A stretch of DNA of 64,000 nt, from positions 17,123,650-17,187,649 of the forward strand of contig CM067069.1 in the NCBI GenBank assembly GCA_033980235.1, given 5' to 3'. Below the pieces are notes generated by a model. It was not told the origin of the DNA. It saw only the letters and a program-made list of their open reading frames with translations, and did not search any database. This DNA is from Diadema setosum. Lineage: Eukaryota > Echinodermata > Echinoidea > Diadematoida > Diadematidae. Numbering within the stretch: the first letter of the stretch is position 1; each line of letters starts with the position of its first letter. Shown here piece after piece: positions 33,576 to 44,569 of this stretch. Both the position numbers and the translations under genes were made by a program.

Positions 33576-34296
33576 CACACCAACACAACTTGATTTAACA
33601 TGAGCTTTGAATATCAAAATTTCAATAAGTCAATTTGGAAAATAAAGTCAGTCAGTCCCATCCGGTTATTCATCTGGTCATTAATTGTAATCTCCTGTCA
33701 TTTGAAAAATATGGCATCTTTGGCATCATAAATAATTACGGCATCACATCTACACTGACAAAATTTGAAGTAAATTACATTTGAATAATCTTAATGATTT
33801 GAATTTGGTAATTATAGTCCATCCATCCCATTTGTTCATTTTATATGAAGGCACTTTTGTTTGTAATGTATCCCGCCACCAACACAAGAGATAGAAATGG
33901 ATAAAATTGTAGGTACAGGGCAAGTGGAAGGTGGCCTAACCTGATACAACATAGAGTAGTCAATTCGATCATGGAAACATGATCTCAACCTCAAATTACG
34001 AAATCAATAGTTTCAAAACTTAAAAAAACTTTCTCAGTCTAGGTCAGGATTTGCTGTGTTTTTTACTGTGCGATCCATTTAATTTTGTGGCTTCTATTCA
34101 CATACACTAACTAATTTCACCATCTCTCTTTAAATTGACTCGCCGGTTGACTCCCCATGCAAAATGCCATAATGGTCAGTCAAAGGAAGCATGGTAAACT
34201 GCAAAGATTAACGGTGGCAAATTCTGATCGGGTTTGTTTTAAAACCATTGGTTAACATTATACACCAACATTATACAATCTAAAGTATGTTCTTAC
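33576..34296. other. intron, nothing recognised
   Basis: AT-rich. Only the last ~35 bases are notable, being shared with the flank of the CUB exon at 16801. Confidence 0.5.
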
Positions 34297-34656
34297 CATC
34301 TGTACATCTTGCTGAAATGACTGCCTCGAATCCAGATGAGGTTATTGAGGAGTCAGAGTGAAACCTGATCCAGGCAGAGCTGAAGTCATAGTCAGTGCTG
34401 GTGGGAACAGATGACCCTGAGAACTCGTCAGCTACGCCTGAGAAGTCCCGGTTGTCTGCGATTGTGAGCCTGTCAAAATTACTCTCAGTACTGAAACTGG
34501 AAAAGTCCAAAGTCATGCCACACCCCTCTGGAACAGACACGATCCAGGTAATGTCAGTGTTGCTGTCGTATGGTTGGGGATAATTGGGGGATGAGATGGT
34601 GACATTCTCTCCAGATTCCAGGTTAAATGTTTGTCCGTCAAAGGCAACCGTTGTGA
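34297..34656 (-). CDS. CUB-domain exon (CUB-A subgroup)
   Basis: A 360 nt exon, phase 1-1 (acceptor ATTTCTAG, donor GTAAGA), 119 residues: FNLESGENVTISSPNYP, DITWIVSVPEGC, LDFSSFSTE, RLTIADNRDFSG, AWIRFHSDSS, then SARCTDG. It is very close to the CUB at 16801, including intron flank, with substitutions concentrated in the loop after DFSG (SSVPTST versus ALDPTSY). Two cysteines. Its upstream neighbour is the CUB at 35615. The next exon downstream is 13 kb away past the BEL element. Confidence 0.85.
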
Positions 34657-35196
34657 CTAGAAATGAGAAAGGGGGCAACATATTATCAATGGTAATAGTC
34701 TTGTGCAAAAGGTAGACACATGCAATTATGCATACATGCACGAATACTCATACGAATATTCATAACCACACCCACACATACACATACACACACACACGCA
34801 CACACACACACACTGGCAAATACAACATTTCTGCGAATGATAGGGATATTCATAAGGCAATGCAGTAGCTGTCTTGGATGAAATTTGGATGAAATAATAG
34901 ATGGGAGAAAAGCAAACAAAAAGAAAGTAAAAACAACAATATCTTAGATATTCCAAAATAGGGCTAGATTACAAACTTAAAAATAATCTTTGAAATTAGT
35001 AATCTTTTGACATTCTGCAGCCAAAAAAAGTACTTATGAAGAATAGAGGCCTCTGATGAAAATGGATTTCATTCCAACAAAATATAACAATAAAATGGTG
35101 AATATTATGAGAACCTCCCTAAAAAAGGGAAATATGTAGTTTCTGCAAAGACAAAAAAAAAAAAAGAAGGGAACACTGATTTGTTAAAAGGTCCGC
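34657..35196. other. intron with CA microsatellite
   Basis: CA repeats at about 34764-34813. No gene seen. Confidence 0.5.
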
Positions 35197-35226
35197 CAGA
35201 ATCTATGGTTGTTGACATTTCGTTTC
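35197..35226 (-). pseudogene. decayed linker micro-exon (30 nt)
   Basis: Same length and phase as the micro-exon at 38043 and alignable codon for codon (NEMSTTIDS against TEMPTTTDS), with an acceptor AG. The donor is GC followed by GGAC instead of GTGAG. A GC donor needs a strong consensus, which is absent, so the exon is probably no longer spliced in. Confidence 0.55.
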
Positions 35227-35614
35227 CTAACATTTGTGAAAGCAAGCCATGAAAGTCGCATAATGACGACATTTTGGCATATCATGTAATTCATGATTAT
35301 GTGCTTTTAATTCACACCAACCATAAGACACATATCAATTTGGTATCTTAATTGTGACTGCTATGATAATTCAAAACTGTGATTCAAGTTCTCCAAATCA
35401 TGAGTGAACACATTGTATGAAGTAGTTCTTTTTGGAAGGCGTCATTTATATTTTAGAAGTCTGTTGGTTGGAGTGATGCTGCACACTAATCACCCAAAAA
35501 CGCAGAAACTAAACCGACCGTTAGAAAAATCAATGATAAAAAAACACAAATCAATTAAATGCAGTTATCAGAAAGACATACTTGCAGAAATCTTTTAAAG
35601 AGAAATATTCTCAC
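35227..35614. other. intron, nothing recognised
   Basis: AT-rich sequence between the decayed micro-exon and the CUB exon at 35615. No gene. Confidence 0.4.
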
Positions 35615-35974
35615 CTTCTTGGCATCTTGCAGAAATGACTGCCTGAAATCCATCTGAGGTTATCGACAAGTCAGATCGAAACTTGATCCAGGCAGAGCTG
35701 AAGTCATAGTCATAGCTAGTGGGATCAAGTGCCCCTGAGAACTCACCAGCTGCTCCTGAGAAGTCAGGGTTGTCGGCAATTGTCAGCTTGTCAAAAGTAC
35801 TCTCAGTACTAAAACTGTCAAAGTCCAAAGTCATGCCACAGCCCTCTGGAACAGACACCATCCAGGTAATTTCAGTGTTGCTGTCGTAATGCAGGGGATA
35901 ATTGGGGGATGAGATGGTGACACTCTCTCCAGATTCCAGGTTAAACGTTAGTCCGTCAGAGGCAGCCGTAGTGA
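35615..35974 (-). CDS. CUB-domain exon (CUB-A subgroup)
   Basis: A 360 nt exon, phase 1-1 (acceptor ATTTCTAG, donor GTGAGA), 119 residues. It has FNLESGESVTISSPNYP, ITWMVSVPEGC, LDFDSFSTE, DKLTIADNPDFSG, then AWIKFRSDLSI and SARCQEG. The loop ALDPTSYDYDF is identical to the CUB at 16801, while the end differs, so the CUB-A exons may have exchanged segments by gene conversion. Two cysteines only. It is preceded in transcription by the micro-exon at 38043. Confidence 0.85.
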
Positions 35975-38042
35975 CTAGAAATGAGAAATTGGGGAAAAAA
36001 ACACATATCAATGATGACTGTATGGTGTAAGGCAGACACACACGCACACCTTTCATTCTGACATATTATATTTTCATAAGATATTATAATCACACACAAA
36101 ATGATATAATCACACAAACACACATGTTCGCGTACACACACACACACAATGTGTGCCTATACTGGTGCCGCAGTTTCGAGTAAATATACCGGAATGAAAG
36201 GGAAAAGCACACACACATACGAAAGAAGTTTGCATACTAAGATACTTAGCACCAAGTCACTGATACTACTCATGTTTTCGTAAATTGACTATAACTACAT
36301 CATGTTAACATCAACCTCGTCCATGCTTTATTCAACTAGTTCGTAAACATGTTAACTAAAATGAAAACAAAAACAGACACACCTAACCATTGATACACAA
36401 ATGCAATACACCCAACGAGCATCAACGGATACATGCACAATACTGCTGAAATGTTTCCTCCATTTAAAATAATGATAGCTTTGCTGAGCTATGTAAACTT
36501 TTATGTTTTACATACAATTTCATGCAAGTCTTAGAAGAGTGACCATGTTATGACTGTCGAACAGCGAACATGCAAATCCTCATTGACAGAAGAATAGAAG
36601 TAAAGACAAATTTTACTTGAAGATGGCAATTCGTTTTAGGACAAAATTGCGAGAGGATGACCCCTTCAATTCTCTTCATGATTATTTAAAAAGAAACTGA
36701 GGAATATTTTCTTTTATCTCTCCACAGATGAAAGCAAAGGAGTCGTATAATCATGGTGGAAATGATATTTTTGAAAAAATGGTCTGTCGACCCTATCATC
36801 AGGTGTGAAACAAGTTGACAAGACCTATTTTGACTCATCGAGCCCCCCCCCCCCAAAAAAAAAAAAAAAAAACACTTCTGTGCTCTGCTGTAGTAGGATA
36901 TATTTCACTATAATTATATTTATTGATTTTCGATGTTTCATTAGGTACATTCAAAAGTTACACTTTTTTTGACGGAACAGTTGCTTATTTGGTTGCAGAA
37001 TTTAATAATGCCTATTGTTTGCTTGATTTATAATCAATCCTTAAACTTGCAACATATTGCACTGTGTCTATTTTGAATATTTTTTTTCTAATATATTTCT
37101 GATTTTGTGAAGTTTTTTGAAGCTATAATAATCTCAATCTAGGTTTTCTGCAGTAAAAAATTACTACATGTAAATCTTAATGAACAAAATTACCTCAGGA
37201 CTCTGATCGATGTTTTCTGTAAGATAGTAGAAGGTTTACGAATGTAACCCTATATGTTTCTTTACACATACAACACGTATTCCTCTTGCCATTGTCAAGT
37301 GCAATTCCTCATTGTTTTAATTTTATTTTGATAAATAGATAAAATAAGATTAACAGAAATATTGAAGTGTCATAAAATAAATGTGAAACAAGAACGTACG
37401 CAATGGTACAATTTCAAATAATTTTACAGAAGAGTCACTGAGAGTGGTTGCTCTCTTCCGATTTGCATCTGAGGTTACTCCAAATACCACAGTATCTTCA
37501 AGTTATGCGAAACTTATTGAATTTGTGTTATCTTATGATTTTGGTCGAATTTTAATGAGTCCTCTACAATTTGGTCCAACCAATTTTACTACGTTATTAA
37601 AAAAACAAACAAAAGTGATGTAACCTTGTAAAACAGAGCAAGCATAACCCCTAAATATTGATCTGTCTTAGGGAAACGGCTGCAGAAATTTAACAAATTT
37701 AACAAATTGACACGTCTCAATTTCACTCCACACTTACTACTGGAGAAACACGACAGAAACTTATCAAATCAATAAAAGGATATTTGCAAAAAAAAAAATA
37801 ATTATAATGATAGTAATAATAAATTGGGTTATAGGACCTAAAAGCAGTCTTTGAAAATTCTAAAACTAAAAACAAACAACATAAAAAAAAAATTAGGGGA
37901 GAGTAGGAAGTGAAAATATCATTCAAGAAGATTGAATCGAATATGAATATTATAAAAGATCAATAGAAAAAAAAAACTAGATTAATTAAATTGCACAACA
38001 AAAAAGGGATAGCAGCACGTATACTTATGTAAATACACTCAC
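35975..38042. other. 2.07 kb intron
   Basis: CA repeats near 36094-36148 and a C/A homopolymer at 36844-36870. Otherwise AT-rich with no gene or bounded repeat that I can support. Confidence 0.5.
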
Positions 38043-38072
38043 CAGAATCTGTGGTTGTTGGCATTTCCGTGC
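38043..38072 (-). CDS. micro-exon, Thr-rich linker (30 nt)
   Basis: The acceptor ATAATAG and donor GTGAG enclose 30 nt in phase 1-1, encoding TEMPTTTDS plus split codons. It links the kringle at 38657 to the CUB at 35615. Confidence 0.65.
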
Positions 38073-38656
38073 CTATTATGGGTAAAAGCAAGCCATTAAG
38101 ATTGCTTGGCAAACAGCATTTAGCAAATCAAATATTTCATGATTCCGTATATCAAAAATCAACCATGTTTAGCCATATGAATTTTTGTATCATGTAGCTT
38201 CCACGATAATTTGAATCTGTTAACTTTTTAAATCACATCTTATTTGACCATATAAATGTGCATTTTAAATCCGTTGCATTAAGAATAACTACTATAAAGA
38301 ACAACATTTACACAGAATAATTTTTTTCTTCAAAACAATAATAGTGGAAGTGCACCAGATTGCTCAATAATTCTGAAAATGCAAAATCTCCCTCTTGTTT
38401 GAGGGGGATACGGTGTACCAATACCGCAGTCTGCCCCGTCTAGGTAGGCCCTACTACTTTCTGATAGGAAAAAAAAAATCAGCGGAAATGTGCACCAGAT
38501 CGCTGATTTTCAGAACTGAAAATGCAAAATCTCCCTCGTGCTGGAGGACGCTCTCCCCCAGCTCGCTCCATCGCACAGATCGTCCCACTCCAAGTTTTAC
38601 CACCACTCATTATATTATTCCCCTCCTCTTGAGCTATATGTATAAGATATACTCAC
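38073..38656. other. intron, nothing recognised
   Basis: Contains an imperfect direct repeat: AATGCAAAATCTCCCTC at 38377 and 38520. No gene. Confidence 0.4.
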
Positions 38657-38935
38657 TAGGTGTTTCTGCACATTGCGACTGAGATGGGTAGCCTATGTCA
38701 CAGTACTCCCATCGCGTCTCATCACTCGTTGTGTAGCACCAGGCCATGTCTGACTGATCCGGGTTTCGACACAGGTTGTGGTCCCCCAACCCGGCATCTG
38801 GGTAGTTTTCTAGTGTTCGGGTGTGCTCTTGAGGCGACTGGGAGGTCCACATTTGGCAAGGAAGACCGCTGCGGGTGTAATTGCGGTTCCCTCTGTAATC
38901 AGTCCCACTTGGATCAACATAGCATTCTCTGGGAT
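38657..38935 (-). CDS. kringle-domain exon
   Basis: A 279 nt exon, phase 1-1 (acceptor ACTGATCAG, donor GTGAGT), 93 residues. It contains one full kringle with all six cysteines: ECYVDP, GTDYRGN, TRSGLPCQMW, QEHTR, DHNLCRNPDQSD, AWCYTT, RWEYCDIG and QCAE. Kringles are triple-disulfide binding modules of plasminogen, HGF and apolipoprotein(a). The aspartates in NPDQSD and the Trp of RWEYC are near lysine-binding-site positions, but spacing is shorter than in plasminogen, so lysine binding is uncertain. The whole domain lies in one symmetric exon, unlike the vertebrate two-exon kringle, and is the ancestral type for the tandem copies at 43-57 kb. Confidence 0.9.
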
Positions 38936-39106
38936 CTGATCAGTATAGGAAACAGTCAACATAAGAAAAAAGTCTTGGTGATAGGTACTCTGGGTCTTTA
39001 AAAACAAAAAAAAAACTTATAGTGCTTTGTTTTTGTGGTGATGTGTACCCCATCAAGCTTCAGGAATAATAGAAAGCTTACTTTCCAATATGATATAGGG
39101 CAGCTA

Positions 39107-40932
39107 CCCAGCTAACATTTGGACGTTTTCTGAACGTTCTTGAAACGTTCCAAGTTTGTTATTTGGACGTTTTGTCAAACGTTTTAAGAACATCTTTTTA
39201 TGGAAGGTTTCGACGTATTTAAAACGTTTCAAATGGATGTTATAAAAACGTGTTTAAAACGTTTAAAAAAACCAATATAGAACCTCTCAGAATTTTTAAG
39301 GACCTGCAGAAAACCTTTTGGATGTTATGGACGTCAGTAAAACCTTTTAAGAATATTTAAAACGTTCTGCGGCCGTTCTGCGGACGGCCAAAAAACCCTT
39401 TGAAAACCGTCTAGAACGTTCAAAAAACATTTTAAGTACGTCTTAAAAGTCTTATGACCCGTTCCAGAACGTTTAGGGAGAAACTTTCATATCCATCTAG
39501 AACGTCCAAGCAACCTTTTAAATTTTTAAATTAAAAAAATAATTAAATATTTAAAATATATATGTAATAATTATGAGAGTATACAGGCACAATCTGGGAT
39601 TAATGTGTCCTTATCCTAACCCTATCCTAACCTGTTCCTAATGTCCTAACACCTATACCTATACTACATCATATTCCCACCTGATGAATCTATTTCACAT
39701 TCATTTATATACCAGCAAAATGCTGTAATGCAAAATGCTGTAATGCATGAAGACATAAGACCCCGTTTACAGTGCGGGGCCGGGCCCGGCCTCAATTGCG
39801 CGGCCGAGCCTCGCAATTTTGTCCGTTTACACTGCTGGGCTCGGCCGCGCTTTCGATTCAAACCTTTCATTATTTGGTCGTAGTGGCGCTCTGCTTGTAA
39901 CTCTAACGCAATTTGGTATTGTCTGGTTTTCAGACCCTATGCCAACTGAATTCCGTGGCGACGAAGTCGCCGTTCGGGCAAAGGCCTTTGCCGAAGGAAA
40001 AAATCCTTTGCAGGACAAAACCATCTTAAACTATACTAGTTTTCGACGTTGAGGGGGTTAATATCCTGAACAGCGAAAGATACAGGCAGAGGGTTTGGAA
40101 GCCAGACTAAAACTGGCCGCGCAATTGGCCGCGCATTTGGCCCAGTTTGCGTTTAGACCAAGGTTTACACCAAGAAAAGGCCGGGCTCGGCCGCCGCGGC
40201 TCGGCCGCCGCGGCTCGGCCGCCGCGGCTCGGCCGCGGCCGAGACCACCTCCAGAGCGAGGCCAAATGCGAGGCCAATTTTGGCCTCGCATTTGGCTTTT
40301 TGCGCGTTTACACTGATGCGGGGCTGGACTCGGCCGCGGCCGAGCCGCGGCCGAGCCTCGCACTGTAAACGGGGTCTAAGATTGAATCACACACGCCTTA
40401 ATTAGGCCTATTAACATACATATGAAAATACCTCTTCATAACACAATTTGAAATTGTGAAAACTGAACAATAACGTACACAGAAAGTTTGAACCCAGCAT
40501 AAATCTTTAGATTTCAATGTTTTTTAGCTCTTTCCACTAGTTTTCAAATCTTATATTTGCTTATTTGAATATTCATAAATAGGCATGAATATTCCTGATA
40601 AAGGAATCAAAGACGAACACGTAGCGGACCAAATAAAAATGTTTTTTTAAACGTTCATTAAAGACGAAGTCGACGTAGCAGACCTTATAAAAACGTTTTG
40701 TGTACGTTTATAAAGGACGAAGACGTAGCAGACATGATAAAATAACGTTTTGTAACGTCTACTGACGTTTTCAAAACGTTTTCCAAAAAACCTGTACTTT
40801 GCGGTAAATGCTAAGTCCCAGTTTTGACGTTGTATGTACGTTTTAAAAACGTCCATTTTATACGAAGACGTATGGAACCTCAAAAAAAAAAACGTTTAGG
40901 AAACGTTCTGAAAACGTTAAGTGTTTGCTGGG
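39107..40932. mobile_element. TIR element rich in AACGTT, with nested insertion
   Basis: Ends CCCAGCTAACATTTGGACG and, inverted, CCCAGCAAACACTTAACG, flanked by TA on both sides. Inside are dozens of AACGTT/AAACGTTTT words in both orientations. The 39759-40376 element is inserted in the middle, leaving about 1.2 kb of host element. No ORF with domain character. The TA flank suggests a Tc1/mariner-type target, but the family is not identified. Confidence 0.65.
39759..40376. mobile_element. GC-rich TIR element nested in AACGTT element
   Basis: 618 bp with ends GACCCCGTTTACAGTGCGGG and the inverted GCACTGTAAACGGGGTC, flanked by TAA on both sides (39756-39758 and 40377-40379). The 3 bp TAA duplication fits PIF/Harbinger-type insertion. 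The interior is built of CGGCCGCGG-type words (about 40180-40350), far above the local GC content. The open frames in it reflect composition only. Confidence 0.7.
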
Positions 40933-41178
40933 TATTTTGCAAGCACTTAAAACAACATTAATCAAAACAAACTAAGACACAAAAAGTAAGAGACAGTGAA
41001 AAATTAGTTAAAACCACCATACAATCAACTTTTGGATCTACCAAGGTCTGTACAGCTCAATGGCCAAACTTTTGTATATCCCTTTCCTCAATCCCCCCCC
41101 CCTTCCTCCGCAAATAGTAATGATAGAATAAAAGCAAACACACAAGTGAGGAGGGGAGATGAGATGCATCTGATTCAC

Positions 41179-41457
41179 CTGTTGATCCGCTATCCATACA
41201 GGCAGGGTCGAAATCCCCAATTGGGCAATACTCCCAACGCTTCTCAGGATCGGTGGTGTAGCACCATGCAGTGAAGTAGGTCCCACCAACATTACGGCAG
41301 TAATTATGGTCACCAAGTCCGCTGGTGGGATATCGGCCAGGCGACCTGTTGTGCTCGTGGGGTTCCTGGGCCGTCCACACTTGACATGTGCGTCCCGATA
41401 TCGTGGCATCCATGGTACCTCTGTACGAAGTGCCAGACGGATCCTCGTCATTGCACG
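41179..41457 (-). CDS. kringle-domain exon (divergent type)
   Basis: A 279 nt exon, phase 1-1 (acceptor CTTGTTTCAG, donor GTGAAT), 93 residues with six kringle cysteines: ACNDEDPSGTSYRG, SGRTCQVW, EPHEHNR, GDHNYCRN, AWCYTTDPEKRWEYC and PACMDS. It differs from the other kringles throughout and loses the NPD...D acidic pair (CRNVGGTYF instead), so a lysine-binding site is unlikely here. TTDPEKRWEYC is very plasminogen-like. It sits between the damaged CUB exon and the 38657 kringle, so it represents an older kringle lineage not drawn into the recent expansion. Confidence 0.9.
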
Positions 41458-42254
41458 CTGAAACAAGTGTATGGAACATTATTCATGAGCACCGAATACT
41501 GCCCAAAATGTAATATCGAGCAGCAGATGCAGCGTGCATGTGCTAAAACTATAGCAGTTAGCTCGGAGTATAGGTCTACCTCCTTTACGCCTGATTACTT
41601 AATCTGCATTGCATGTTGGCACTCCTGCAAATTATTAACATTCAGACATTCAAAAATGAAGTACATGATCTTGACCTTAAACCTTGGGGATTGACATTTT
41701 TATACCTCCCTCTGAACAAGCAGAAACAAAACCGACTGACTGTCTTCTCATTTACGATGACACAATGTGTCTGTGGTTGACACTGACAGGTGACTGTTGC
41801 CTATGGCTAGTCACCTGCGCATTGAGCAAGGGTTTGACATCTTTCACCTGTTTTCTGTTTGGGTATACTAGTGGGTGGACCAATTCACCGTGTTACAGCA
41901 CTCCGTTCTTTGCGATGATTGAATTAAGTGGGTTCTTTTACATGCAGAAGTCATGATTCCCTAATATATGTAGCTTATACACTGGACCTAGCTCCATTTG
42001 ACGTCACATCCGAGGAACAGAGTGTGTTTCCATCTTATTAGAGGAGAAGACAGCATTATTAAACACAGCATTGCTCATTAGACTCCGTAGGAATCACATC
42101 AAAGCCGTTTGGATTGTGAGGCAAACTCTCCACCAACCGAGCCAAATCGCCACCGCCCTCTGCTCTAAAATCACGACACAGATTAACATCATGCAGCATT
42201 CAGAAAGATAAACTTACAGACACTAGCTTTTGAAAGCGAAAATGAAGTTCAAAC
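41458..42254. other. intron, nothing recognised
   Basis: Open frames at 41386-41956 on the plus strand have no domain features. No bounded repeat seen. Confidence 0.45.
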
Positions 42255-42611
42255 CTGTGCATCTTGCTGAAATGATTGCTTCAAATCCATCTGAGTTTAT
42301 TGACGAGTCAGAGCGAAACCTGATCCAGGCAGAGCTGAAGTCATAGTTTGCGCTAGGTGGGACCAGTTGCCCTGAGTACTCATCGGGTACGTCTGAGAAG
42401 TCCGGGTTGTCGCTGATTGTGAACTTGTCATAATTACTCTCTGTACTGAAACTGTCAAAGCGCAAAGTCATGCCACATCCCTCTGGAACAGACACCATCC
42501 AGGTAATGTCAGTATTGCTGTCGTATGGTTGGGGATAATTAGGGGATGAGATGGTCGCGCTCTCTCCAGATGCCAGGTTGAATGTTAGTCCTCCAGATGT
42601 TTCCATGGTAA
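42255..42611 (-). pseudogene. CUB-A exon with damaged splice sites
   Basis: The 119-codon CUB reading frame is fully open: FNLASGESATISSPNYP, DITWMVSVPEGC, LRFDSFSTE, DKFTISDNPDFS, AWIRFRSDSS, ISARC. At the position where paralogues have TTTAG or TCTAG before the exon, this one reads CTTTAA, so the acceptor AG is lost. The donor is GTTTGA, much weaker than GTAAGA or GTGAGA in the paralogues. The exon is therefore probably skipped, which keeps the frame because the neighbours are phase 1. A rescue acceptor inside the exon, use as an alternative first exon from its internal ATG, or a sequencing error are alternatives. Confidence 0.65.
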
Positions 42612-42975
42612 TTAAAGGTGAGAAAGGAAGAGTTAACTTCCAAAATATTCATGACGTAAAAAGAGAGTCACATATACATGTTTTCTTTTTCATTTTGATG
42701 TTCATGTCAGGGGAAGAGTGGTCATATTGCAGAAATTAAACACTACAATAATTAAAACACTACAATAATCACACACTCAATATTACTCAAGTTATTGCAT
42801 TTAAGTTTTGATATATAATGCATGATCAATATGCATTATTTTCATTTTGCTCTATCAATAAAAAACAACATTACGTCAAGTTCTTTCAAAACCGATGTCT
42901 GGCACCACCTCAAGAATGACGTTTAATCTTTTTCAGTCAGGCCTTTTATATTCTTAACGTCTCTTTGCGATAGTT
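42612..42975. other. intron up to the duplication breakpoint
   Basis: Unique AT-rich sequence ending where similarity to the tandem units begins (GAAAATATGC at 42976). Confidence 0.5.
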
Positions 42976-43333
42976 GAAAATATGCAAGCAAATACGTAAG
43001 TTTGTATAGAATACAGCAACAAACTTACACACAACCACGCATAAAAGATACATATATTCATGCATACGTTGCTTAGGCCGTTCCTCCTTACAAGAAAAAA
43101 AAATCGACAATAAACACTGTTTGCACATCTCCAAGACAAACTCGCAATCACCTGAATCAAGATAATATAATATTATTGGCTGTTGTTTTATTTCACAGTT
43201 CCAAGGAAACCACACTTAATCAGAATTAAGTAGAATAAAGGGAAAGACATGCAGTAGAAACTCGACTATCACACCACACAACAGTACATGTATACCCACT
43301 TTTTCTGAGCTATATGTTTTAGATATCACTAAC

Positions 43334-43612
43334 CAGTTGTTTCTGCACACTGCGACTGAGATGGGTAGCCTATGTCACAGTACTCCCATCGCGTCTCATC
43401 ACTCGTTGTGTAGCACCAGGCCATGTCTGACTGATCCGGGTTACGACACAGGTTGTGGTCCCCCAACCCGGCATCTGGGTATCTTTCTGGTGTTCGACTG
43501 TGCTCATGAGGAGACTGGGAGGACCACACCTGGCAAGGGAGACCACTGCGGGTGTAATTGCGGTTCCCTCTGTAATCAGTCCCGTATGGATCAGCGTAGC
43601 ATTCTCTGGGAT
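43334..43612 (-). CDS. kringle-domain exon, tandem unit 1
   Basis: A 279 nt exon, phase 1-1 (acceptor CTAACCAG, donor GTTAGT), 93 residues. All six cysteines are present: ECYADPYGTDYRG, TRSGLPCQVW, PHEHSR, GDHNLCRNPDQSD, MAWCYTT, RWEYCDIG and QCAE. It differs from units 2-4 by SGLP for SGLS, SDMA for SDTA, and SQSQC for SQPHC, and from the single-copy kringle at 38657 by about ten residues. It therefore looks intermediate between the single-copy kringle and the expanded ones. Confidence 0.88.
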
Positions 43613-43960
43613 CTGGTTAGTACAAGAAATGAAACAGTCAGCGTAAAAAAGTTCACAATATATTAGTGTCAATGGATAGCATCAGCGCTTGATTTTCCAA
43701 TGACAGCACCACAGTGAATCTTCAAAAGATGTGTTTACTTAGCCGTGGCATAACGGTTATGACTACCGGCATACTTTTGTTTTGATTGTTTATTTGTTTG
43801 TTTGGCTGCAGTCATCTGTATGTCTCTGTCTATCTGACTGCCTGTCTGTATTTAAGCTACCTGCTAAACTTGAGTTAAATATTCCAGTTAACAATATTTT
43901 TTCCAGATCAGGTTCTGCTAAGGTCTGTTTAGTCCGTTTCTCAAACTTCCTGTTATTACA

Positions 43961-44537
43961 AGGGAATTCCAGTGCAGTTGAGAGTTAGTTTGCAAAAGGA
44001 GTAAAATTCGTTTGTACAACAAGGAAAATTTGATCAAAATTTGCTGAAAAATAAGGCAGTTATGACATTTTGAAGGTTTTTTTTTTTTTTTTTTTTACTA
44101 TTTTCAGGAAACAGCTAGTTCTTGATTATTCAGAATGAATCTGCAAATAGTGAAGTGATGTCATCCCCCACAACTTGTCATATAGTTTGTACATAAGAGG
44201 TTGAAATTTCCATTTTTCCAATCACACTCAAATACACCCCAGTCTCAATTTTATTCTGAAGTTATTCAACTGTGAATTATATCCTGCTTTACGCTTTGAT
44301 AACAGAAATTGAATTTTTACTCTTTGTCCACGATCGATTGAAAATTGTGAGATGATCACATCACGGTATCTCTGACTCATTGGCATATTCATATCAGCTG
44401 GATGACAACTGTTCTGCAGAAATCATTACTTCATTAATTTTTACTCCATTTTTTTTTTAATCAAAATTTTACTTTTGTACTCATAAGATGTTATTCTTTC
44501 TTCTCAGACTAACCTACAACTTTACTGGAATTTCTCT
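43961..44537. mobile_element. TTAA-type MITE, unit 1 copy
   Basis: Ends AGGGAATTCCAGTGCAG and the inverted partner ending GGAATTTCTCT before TTAA. Sub-terminal GTTAGT/AGACTAAC arms match the element at 13132. The left flank has decayed from TTAA to TACA in all units, so insertion preceded the duplication. Confidence 0.6.
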
Positions 44538-44569
44538 TTAAACGAAATTGTAAAGTTTCGTCTACATAT

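Noticed and set aside
34686..34956. Cys/Val-rich frames at the CA repeat
   Set aside because: They are translations of a CA/GT microsatellite.
40058..40368. Arg/Pro/Ala-rich frames in the GC-rich stretch
   Set aside because: They arise from CGGCCG repeats inside the TIR element on both strands. Composition explains them.
43337..43666. Plus-strand frames opposite the kringle exons (109 codons, repeated in each unit)
   Set aside because: They are antisense shadows of the kringle coding sequence. The minus-strand frame has all six kringle cysteines and proper splice sites.
43738..43768. tRNA-like A-box text (GTGGCATAACGGTTATGACTACC) in each kringle unit
   Set aside because: No B box follows at the right distance, so neither a tRNA gene nor a SINE head can be supported.
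43782..43988. Repeated small plus-strand frame starting MIVYLFVWLQ (also near 48776 and 52728)
   Set aside because: It is conserved only because the whole segment is duplicated. It overlaps the MITE edge and has no domain or splice context.
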